The position numbers and the translations under genes are program-made. The notes under the pieces were generated by a model. It made no database searches. It was not told the DNA's origin and saw only the letters and a program-made list of their open reading frames with translations. This document shows positions 59,084 to 64,000 of a stretch of 64,000 nt of DNA, one piece after another. How positions within the stretch are numbered: position 1 is the first letter of the stretch; the number at the start of each line of letters is the position of its first letter. This stretch comes from a virus: positions 17,796 through 81,795 of the IMG/VR virus record IMGVR_UViG_3300048834_000169; one strand, written 5' to 3'.

Positions 59084-59546
59084 AGTTTTTGTTTTAGCTG
59101 CACTGGCTGGATGCGGTACCGAATATCCACTATCAGTGAGCGCACCAGAGCCCGTAGGATGCCGGTCTATACCAGATTCACGAGGAGTGATCATAAGGTG
59201 CCCGGGCCATCCTGATAACTTAATTGAACATGGTGAAGATGGGGAGCAAGGGGCGCCGGGTTTAGGTGGTCCTCAAGGAGAAACTGGGCCACAGGGCGAG
59301 ACTGGGCCTCAAGGAGACCCGGGACAAAATACTAGCATGAGTGCAGTGGTCCCGTGTCTAGATACGGCGAATACAGCAACTCATCCAGAGGTTCTATTCT
59401 GTGTGAATGAGAAATTATATGCGGTCTTTTCGCCAGGTAACGCTAGTCTAATTAGATTGGTTATGCTGCTAGACAACACTAACTATGTTACTACCGATGG
59501 TAGAGGGTGTAACTTTAAAACAACGACTAGCTGTGAGCTAGAGTAA
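59070..59546 (+). CDS. Lipoprotein with collagen-like repeats (158 aa)
   Basis: Signal peptide with a lipobox (LAGC, C15). Residues 56-86 are Gly-X-Y triplets (GEDGEQGAPG, GGPQGETGPQGETGPQGDPG), which would form a collagen-like triple helix. The C-terminal domain (about 90-158) has four cysteines and may be a small trimerisation or binding domain. Such a lipoprotein would stand as a trimeric stalk on the host envelope; it could change surface properties or exclude other phages. This is inference. Confidence 0.72.
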   Translation: MGLNRVFVLAALAGCGTEYPLSVSAPEPVGCRSIPDSRGVIIRCPGHPDNLIEHGEDGEQGAPGLGGPQGETGPQGETGPQGDPGQNTSMSAVVPCLDTANTATHPEVLFCVNEKLYAVFSPGNASLIRLVMLLDNTNYVTTDGRGCNFKTTTSCELE

Positions 59547-59555
59547 GGGGCGGAC

Positions 59556-59780
59556 ATGTTAGATTATTTAGTGGGTATAGAATATGCAGGTAAGTTATAT
59601 AGTGTGCCGGTATCCCTGAAGAGCGACGATTATTTCGAAGACCCGAGACTTATGGCGGCCCTAGCCGCGGAGGACGTACTAACTGACTACCTATCTGCTA
59701 AACTTAGGCGACCTTATAACTTAGTACGCCTATCCCTAAGGGTTATAGAAATTAAATCAGAGAGCGCGCATATATGTTAA
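59556..59780 (+). CDS. Hypothetical protein, 74 aa
   Basis: Soluble, beta-rich start (YLVGIEYAGKLYSVPVSL), helical centre. AAGGGG precedes the ATG. It overlaps the ankyrin gene by 7 nt. Confidence 0.5.
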   Translation: MLDYLVGIEYAGKLYSVPVSLKSDDYFEDPRLMAALAAEDVLTDYLSAKLRRPYNLVRLSLRVIEIKSESAHIC

Positions 59781-60352
59781 CAGTAGAATTACTAGATGAT
59801 CTAAACCGCGACTTGGTTACCTTTAGCCGCCTCGGGCACCTAGCCGTAGTGCAGTACCTCATCGAAAAGGGCGCTGACGTTAGGGCCCGTGACGACTTGG
59901 CGCTACGCTACGCGGCGGAGAAGGGCCACCTAGACGTAGTGCAGTACCTCGTCGAAAAGGGAGCCGACGTACGGGCCCGTAACGACGAGGCGCTACGCTA
60001 CGCGGCGGAGAAGGGCCACCTAGACGTAGTGCAGTACCTCGTCGAAAAGGGAGCCGACGTACGGGCCCGTAACGACGCGGCGCTACGCTGGGCGGCGAAT
60101 AACGGGCACCTAGACGTAGTGCAGTACCTCGTCGAAAAGGGAGCCGACGTACGGGCCCGTAACGACGAGGCGCTAAGCTGGGCGGCGAATAACGGGCACC
60201 TAGCCGTAGTGCAGTACCTCATCGAAAAGGGCGCCGACGTTAGGGCCTGGGACGACGAGGCGCTACGCTGGGCGGCGGGTAACGGTCACCTCGCCGTAGT
60301 ACAATATTTAGAGAATGTTATTAAGGAGTCTAAAAATGCAAGTGCTAACTAA
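59774..60352 (+). CDS. Ankyrin-repeat protein (6 units of 30 aa)
   Basis: 192 residues. The N-cap (MLTVELLDDLNRDLVTFSR) diverges slightly from other members; six GHL.VVQYL units follow and the C-cap is VVQYLENVIKESK. Units 2-4 carry a variant (LVEKGADVRARN, encoded with GAGCCGACGTACGG) almost identical to each other and to one unit of the gene at 61498. The 3' end overlaps the next gene, whose ribosome-binding site AAGGAG lies in the C-cap codons. Confidence 0.9.
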   Translation: MLTVELLDDLNRDLVTFSRLGHLAVVQYLIEKGADVRARDDLALRYAAEKGHLDVVQYLVEKGADVRARNDEALRYAAEKGHLDVVQYLVEKGADVRARNDAALRWAANNGHLDVVQYLVEKGADVRARNDEALSWAANNGHLAVVQYLIEKGADVRAWDDEALRWAAGNGHLAVVQYLENVIKESKNASAN

Positions 60353-60560
60353 ATCTATGATTATAGACATATTAACTCAACTAGGAGGACGCACGCTATA
60401 TGTAGAACTAGTCTCTAAACTAGAACGACGACTAGGTACGCATAAAATTAGACAAAAAATAGTGGACTTTTTACAAAATCTAGCAGATACTGGCGTAGTG
60501 TCTATCAAGACAGATCCGGTAACTTGGGTTAAGTCTATAAATTTAAATAAGGAGGCATGA
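60336..60560 (+). CDS. Small protein with possible winged-helix fold (74 aa)
   Basis: The ATG at 60336 after AAGGAG is preferred over an earlier in-frame start at 60315. The segment HKIRQKIVDFLQNLADTGVVSIKTDP looks like the recognition helix and wing of a winged-helix DNA-binding protein; the match is by pattern only. Confidence 0.45.
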   Translation: MQVLTKSMIIDILTQLGGRTLYVELVSKLERRLGTHKIRQKIVDFLQNLADTGVVSIKTDPVTWVKSINLNKEA

Positions 60561-60820
60561 TGCGTTCCGGTGTAATGACTTCTAGCTTTTTATATAACGG
60601 TAGAGAGTTCGAAGTAGACTTTAGATTCTATGGAGGTAAACCTGATCTTGTATACAACGGTAATTACTTGCCCGGCGATCCCCCCGAACTAGAAATATTA
60701 GGCGGTAAAGTAGAGCTTAGATCATACTCTGGCCTTTCTACACGTAAAGTGCTTCTCTCAGAAGAGCAGATTCTGTGGTATATCCCGCAGCATGTGCTAA
60801 ATAAAAACATTCTTATTTAA
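60560..60820 (+). CDS. Hypothetical protein, 86 aa
   Basis: ATGATG at the previous stop; the second ATG has better spacing from AAGGAGG. Beta-rich (FLYNGREFEVDFRFYGG). No family is recognised. Confidence 0.5.
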   Translation: MRSGVMTSSFLYNGREFEVDFRFYGGKPDLVYNGNYLPGDPPELEILGGKVELRSYSGLSTRKVLLSEEQILWYIPQHVLNKNILI

Positions 60821-60833
60821 AGGAGAATATAAA

Positions 60834-61529
60834 ATGCAACAGTTAACTAAATACTTGACCTATAATAACCCTAGCGCCGAAGTTCAGAATTGGATTAGGA
60901 CTGTGCTGGCCGCCACTATCAAAAAGGGCACCGAGAATCAGGTCGAAATAGAGCACATTCTGGACTTTTTAGCGTCAGACAAAGCGCCTACTAGACTTAA
61001 GAAAATGAGCTACGCGCAGGCTAAAGCTGCAACGGACAAGTGGAATAAGACCCTCATAAAAAAGGGCGAGCATATCCAAGAATCTGAGGCCGACATTAAA
61101 GTACTTAAGAGATTTAGCGACGGATTTAAATTAGTAGAGTTAGTCGGCGAAAATGCCTTTAAAAGAGAAGGCTATCTTATGCGACACTGTGCGGGGAGTT
61201 ACGCTAACAGGACTAATACTAAGGTCCTTTCTTTACGAGACCCCCTTAACATGCCTCATGCCACTTTTGAACTTCAACAAGATCAAATGAATCAAATTAA
61301 AGGCAAAGGGAATGGTTCTATCCACCCTGATTATATCAAAAAGGTATTAGCCGTGTTGAAAATGTTTAAAGTAGATGTTAGATCCTCTGAAATGGAGAAT
61401 CTGGGCTACATTGAAGTGAGCGATACAGTAGGTACTATGCTTAAAAAAGAGTTCACGGGCGCTAAATTTTTAAAGATAAAGGATAGCGAATATTTTTATG
61501 TTAACAGTAGAGTGTCAAAACGATCTTAA
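60834..61529 (+). CDS. PcfJ-like protein (231 aa)
   Basis: The segment EGYLMRHCAGSYANR, then VLSLRDPLNMPHATFELQ, then NQIKGKGNGSIHPDY is the signature of PcfJ-like proteins (first seen on conjugative plasmids and in phages), whose function is unknown. The N-terminal 100 residues are helical. AAGGAG lies upstream. The last ten residues (VNSRVSKRS) are encoded by the start of the next ankyrin gene, read in another frame, so its natural C-terminus was probably altered by insertion of that cassette. Confidence 0.68.
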   Translation: MQQLTKYLTYNNPSAEVQNWIRTVLAATIKKGTENQVEIEHILDFLASDKAPTRLKKMSYAQAKAATDKWNKTLIKKGEHIQESEADIKVLKRFSDGFKLVELVGENAFKREGYLMRHCAGSYANRTNTKVLSLRDPLNMPHATFELQQDQMNQIKGKGNGSIHPDYIKKVLAVLKMFKVDVRSSEMENLGYIEVSDTVGTMLKKEFTGAKFLKIKDSEYFYVNSRVSKRS

Positions 61530-61878
61530 CAACGACTTAATCACGTTTAGTCGCTACGGTCACCTAGCCGTAGTGCAGTACCTAATCGAAAAGAGCGCTG
61601 ACGTTAGGGCCTGGGACGACTATGCGCTATGCGAGGCGGCGGAGAATGGGCACCTAGACGTAGTGCAGTACCTAATCGAAAAGGGCGCTAACGTTAGGGC
61701 CCGTGACGACGCGGCGCTACGCTACGCGGCGGAGAAGGGCCACCTAGACGTAGTGCAGTACCTCGTCGAAAAGGGAGCCGACGTACGGGCCCGTAACGAC
61801 GCGGCGCTACGCTGGGCGGCGGAGAACGGTCACCTAGCCGTAGTACAATATTTAAAGAATGTTATTAAGAAAGGTTAG
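61498..61878 (+). CDS. Ankyrin-repeat protein (4 units)
   Basis: 126 residues. N-cap and first codons are identical with the minimal cassette at 3709. The last unit before the C-cap has the LVEKGADVRARN variant found in the gene at 59774, so the gene is a mosaic. It overlaps the PcfJ-like gene by 32 nt without its own visible ribosome-binding site. C-cap VVQYLKNVIKKG. Confidence 0.9.
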   Translation: MLTVECQNDLNNDLITFSRYGHLAVVQYLIEKSADVRAWDDYALCEAAENGHLDVVQYLIEKGANVRARDDAALRYAAEKGHLDVVQYLVEKGADVRARNDAALRWAAENGHLAVVQYLKNVIKKG

Positions 61879-61883
61879 AATAT

Positions 61884-62126
61884 ATGAAAAATCGTAATAT
61901 ATACATAACTGCGCTAGAGTATGTTACTCCCACGCAGTACCAGTTAGTGTCAAAGCCTGGTACATGGAAGGATAGCACACAGGCTTACGAATCAATAGAG
62001 CAGTGCCTGGCTAAGTCTAAGCACAATAACGTGCTCCTGTCTAAAAAAGACATTCACGTAGTTAGGATAACTGGATTTACGGTAGATGAGCGACCTATAA
62101 TTAAGCTAGAGACTATTAAGGTATGA
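61884..62126 (+). CDS. Hypothetical protein, 80 aa
   Basis: Soluble, beta-rich protein beginning MKNRNIYITALEYVTPTQYQ. AAAGGTTAGAATAT gives the ribosome-binding region. Stop overlaps the next start (ATGA). Confidence 0.5.
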   Translation: MKNRNIYITALEYVTPTQYQLVSKPGTWKDSTQAYESIEQCLAKSKHNNVLLSKKDIHVVRITGFTVDERPIIKLETIKV

Positions 62127-62263
62127 TTAAGTACGTAGTTCCAAGAGAGTGCCCAGGGATCAGATTAAAGATTAATAAAAGGCTAACCCTTGTAAACGCT
62201 AAGAATATTAGTAAGTATAAAGGAGCGCTTAAGAAAAGGCGTATTATAGTGGAGTTTATTTAA
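62123..62263 (+). CDS. Small basic protein (46 aa)
   Basis: ATGA overlap with the previous gene, and the next ATG follows its stop directly. Product MIKYVVPRECPGIRLKINKR... is strongly basic and could bind nucleic acid. Confidence 0.55.
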   Translation: MIKYVVPRECPGIRLKINKRLTLVNAKNISKYKGALKKRRIIVEFI

Positions 62264-62641
62264 ATGCAAAATACTCAAAACGATCTTAACAACGACTTAA
62301 TCACGTTTAGCCGCCTCGGGCACCTAGCCATAGTGCAGTACCTAATCGAAAAGGGCGCTAACGTTAGGGCCTGGGGCGACTATGCGCTATGCGAGGCGGC
62401 GGAGAGTGGGCACCTAGCCGTAGTGCAGTACCTAATCGAAAAGGGCGCTGACGTTAGGGCCCGTGACGACGAGGCGCTACGCTGGGCGGCGATTAACGGG
62501 CACCTAGCCGTAGTGCAGTACCTAATCGAAAAGGGCGCTAACGTTAGGGCCCAGGACGACGCGGCGCTACGCGAGGCGGCGCGCTACGGTCACCTAGCCG
62601 TAGTACAATATTTAAAGAATGTTATTAAGAAAGGTCAATGA
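62264..62641 (+). CDS. Ankyrin-repeat protein (4 units)
   Basis: 125 residues. The N-terminus (MQNTQNDLNNDLITFSR) joins the common cassette at LNNDLITFSR. Four 30-residue units and the C-cap VVQYLKNVIKKGQ follow. Its 3' end is identical to that of the gene at 61498 up to the stop. Confidence 0.9.
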   Translation: MQNTQNDLNNDLITFSRLGHLAIVQYLIEKGANVRAWGDYALCEAAESGHLAVVQYLIEKGADVRARDDEALRWAAINGHLAVVQYLIEKGANVRAQDDAALREAARYGHLAVVQYLKNVIKKGQ

Positions 62642-62642
62642 T

Positions 62643-62810
62643 ATGCTACAAGTACTGGTTATAGGGGCCGTAATCATGCTTATTATGCTTGCGGTATTTT
62701 CGGATTTAGAGTTCCTCATAAAAGCCATGTCGATCATTCTTCTCCCGGCGGTACTCATAATGGCTGGGGTAGTAACTGTCATAGAATATTTAGGAGAAAC
62801 TAGGAAATGA
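62643..62810 (+). CDS. Small membrane protein (55 aa)
   Basis: Start at 62643, just after the ankyrin stop, with AAAGG upstream. Two transmembrane helices (about residues 3-20 and 28-48). Overlaps the next gene (ATGA). Confidence 0.55.
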   Translation: MLQVLVIGAVIMLIMLAVFSDLEFLIKAMSIILLPAVLIMAGVVTVIEYLGETRK

Positions 62811-63034
62811 GATTGCTAGAGATCGTACAACAATATTTGGATACTAATGAATTCTCTACTTACGTAGACGAGCAATTTTGGTCGGGGAAATTAGTGAACG
62901 CGGATAAGGTAATAAACTACGTACTAATGATTAATCCGAGTATGAGGGACCATAGGCCGTCCGATGAGGAGTGGTTGAAGATATATGACGAGATTGAGAC
63001 GGCTTGGCGAGTGGCCGAAAAGGGGCTATCATGA
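62807..63034 (+). CDS. Hypothetical protein, 75 aa
   Basis: Acidic helical protein. Coupled with both neighbours by ATGA overlaps. Function unknown. Confidence 0.5.
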   Translation: MRLLEIVQQYLDTNEFSTYVDEQFWSGKLVNADKVINYVLMINPSMRDHRPSDEEWLKIYDEIETAWRVAEKGLS

Positions 63035-63255
63035 GCGCTGATTATACTGAATATTTTTTAAGGACATTTTTACATTCACAGGGTAGAGTAGTCGATACTT
63101 CTGCTGGCGAGGGCCGCATTGAGACCGCACTTAAGTCCTCTCAGGTTATCGACAAGCTTAAAAACACATCCTATATAGTAGGGATGCAAGCCGGTAAGAT
63201 TAGCATAAATTATAATAAGTTTATGATAACTATTATTACAGGAGCGGAAAGCTAA
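63031..63255 (+). CDS. Hypothetical protein, 74 aa
   Basis: ATG at 63031 overlaps the previous stop. Mixed alpha/beta, no motif recognised. Its stop (TAA) shares one base with the next ATG. Confidence 0.5.
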   Translation: MSADYTEYFLRTFLHSQGRVVDTSAGEGRIETALKSSQVIDKLKNTSYIVGMQAGKISINYNKFMITIITGAES

Positions 63256-64000
63256 TGGCGACAATCATAGGTTATAAAACCGTCCTTAACAACGACTTAA
63301 TCACGTTTAGTCGCTACGGTCACCTAGCCGTAGTGCAGTACCTAATCGAAAAGGGCGCTAACGTTAGGGCCTATAACGACTATGCGCTACGCAGGGCGGC
63401 GTATAACGGTCACCTAGACGTAGTGCAGCTCCTTATCGAAAAGGGCGCTGACGTTAGGGCCCAAGACGACGAGGCGCTACGCGAGGCGGCGTATAACGGG
63501 CACCTAGCCGTAGTGCAGTACCTAATCGAAAAGAGCGCTGACGTTAGGGCCTGGGACGACTATGCGCTATGCGAGGCGGCGCGCTACGGTCACCTAGCCG
63601 TAGTGCAGTTCCTCGTCGAAAAGGGCGCTGACGTTAGGGCCCGTGGCGACGAGGCTCTACGCTGGGCGGCGAGTAAAGGGCACCTAGCCGTAGTGCAGTA
63701 CCTAATCGAAAAGGGCGCTGACGTTAGGGCTGATAACGACTATGCGCTACGCGGAGCGGCGCGCTACGGGCACCTAGCCGTAGTGCAGTACCTAATCGAA
63801 AAGGGCGCTAACGTTAGGGCCCAGGACGACGAGGCGCTATGCGAGGCGGCGCGCTACGGTCACCTAGCCGTAGTGCAGTTCCTCGTCGAAAAGGGCGCTG
63901 ACGTTAGGGCCCGTGGCGACGAGGCTCTACGCTGGGCGGCGAGTAAAGGGCACCTAGCCGTAGTGCAGTACCTAATCGAAAAGGGCGCTGACGTTAGGGC
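63255..64000 (+). CDS. Ankyrin-repeat protein, partial (at least 8 units)
   Basis: The frame stays open to the window edge (248 codons). The N-terminus (MATIIGYKTVLNNDLITFSR) is unique up to LNND and then joins the common cassette. Eight GHL.VVQ.L units are visible. The 167-bp sequence at 63564-63730 is repeated exactly at 63834-64000, a shift of 270 bp or three units. Confidence 0.9.
   Translation, partial: MATIIGYKTVLNNDLITFSRYGHLAVVQYLIEKGANVRAYNDYALRRAAYNGHLDVVQLLIEKGADVRAQDDEALREAAYNGHLAVVQYLIEKSADVRAWDDYALCEAARYGHLAVVQFLVEKGADVRARGDEALRWAASKGHLAVVQYLIEKGADVRADNDYALRGAARYGHLAVVQYLIEKGANVRAQDDEALCEAARYGHLAVVQFLVEKGADVRARGDEALRWAASKGHLAVVQYLIEKGADVR
63564..63730 (+). repeat. First copy of a 270-bp-spaced exact duplication
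   Basis: Identical to 63834-64000 (167 nt, continuing beyond the window). Three 90-bp ankyrin units separate corresponding bases, so this is an in-frame tandem duplication. Confidence 0.9.
63834..64000 (+). repeat. Second copy of the 270-bp-spaced exact duplication
   Basis: Second copy of 63564-63730; the end is cut by the window edge. Confidence 0.9.

Noticed and set aside
59837-64000. CRISPR array suggested by regular repeats
   Set aside because: The 90-bp periodicity is protein-coding (ankyrin units) and there are no unique spacers between short repeats.
1-64000. tRNA genes
   Set aside because: I looked for the GTTCGA-type T-loop with matching acceptor stems and found none; a tRNAscan run would settle it.

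Overview
The window is 64 kb of a double-stranded DNA tailed phage, or a prophage-like copy of one. It carries a large terminase, portal, scaffold, HK97-fold major capsid protein, head-tail adaptor, tail nozzle, tail fibres, ejection-type internal proteins and lysis enzymes. A nozzle-type tail protein without sheath, tail tube or tape measure points to a short-tailed (podovirus) virion. Lipoproteins, an M15 peptidase, a transglycosylase and proteases with signal sequences or signal anchors suggest a Gram-negative host. No replicative DNA polymerase, primase, helicase or phage RNA polymerase is visible, and an ankyrin gene runs off the right edge, so the genome continues outside the window. No tRNA genes and no CRISPR array were seen.

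Layout. 0-2.2 kb, minus strand: an ankyrin-repeat gene, a small gene and a Cas4/AddB-like nuclease. 2.2-10 kb, plus strand: a DNA metabolism and accessory operon (RecA-like recombinase, subtilisin-like protease, homing-type protein, metallophosphoesterase, zincin-like protein, dNMP kinase, RuvC-like resolvase, small membrane proteins). 10-48.6 kb, minus strand: the virion block, transcribed right to left as small coiled-coil genes, terminase, portal, structural and Ig-like proteins, scaffold, capsid, M15 peptidase, fibres, adaptor, nozzle, four internal proteins and an XhlA-like membrane protein. 48.6-51.1 kb, plus: a consensus promoter, a hairpin-rich untranslated stretch, a membrane-anchored trypsin-like protease and a dUTPase/dCTP-deaminase-like protein. 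51-56 kb: short runs on alternating strands (AAA+ ATPase, AP2 protein, transglycosylase, lipoprotein). 55.8-58.3 kb: gene-poor DNA with G-tracts and inverted repeats. 58.3-64 kb, plus: accessory genes with four ankyrin genes, a collagen-like lipoprotein and a PcfJ-like protein.

Two features stand out. (1) The major capsid gene is split into three exons (142, 23 and 1062 nt) by two group I introns, each with its own GIY-YIG endonuclease. Both 5' splice sites have a P1 helix ending in a U.G pair, and the spliced frame restores a continuous 408-residue capsid protein. (2) Six ankyrin genes are built from nearly identical 90-bp (30-residue) units with conserved 5' and 3' caps and between 2 and at least 8 units. 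Shared variant units and a 270-bp internal duplication suggest ongoing recombination among them.

Functional names rest on motifs read by eye and on family knowledge. No database search was possible.
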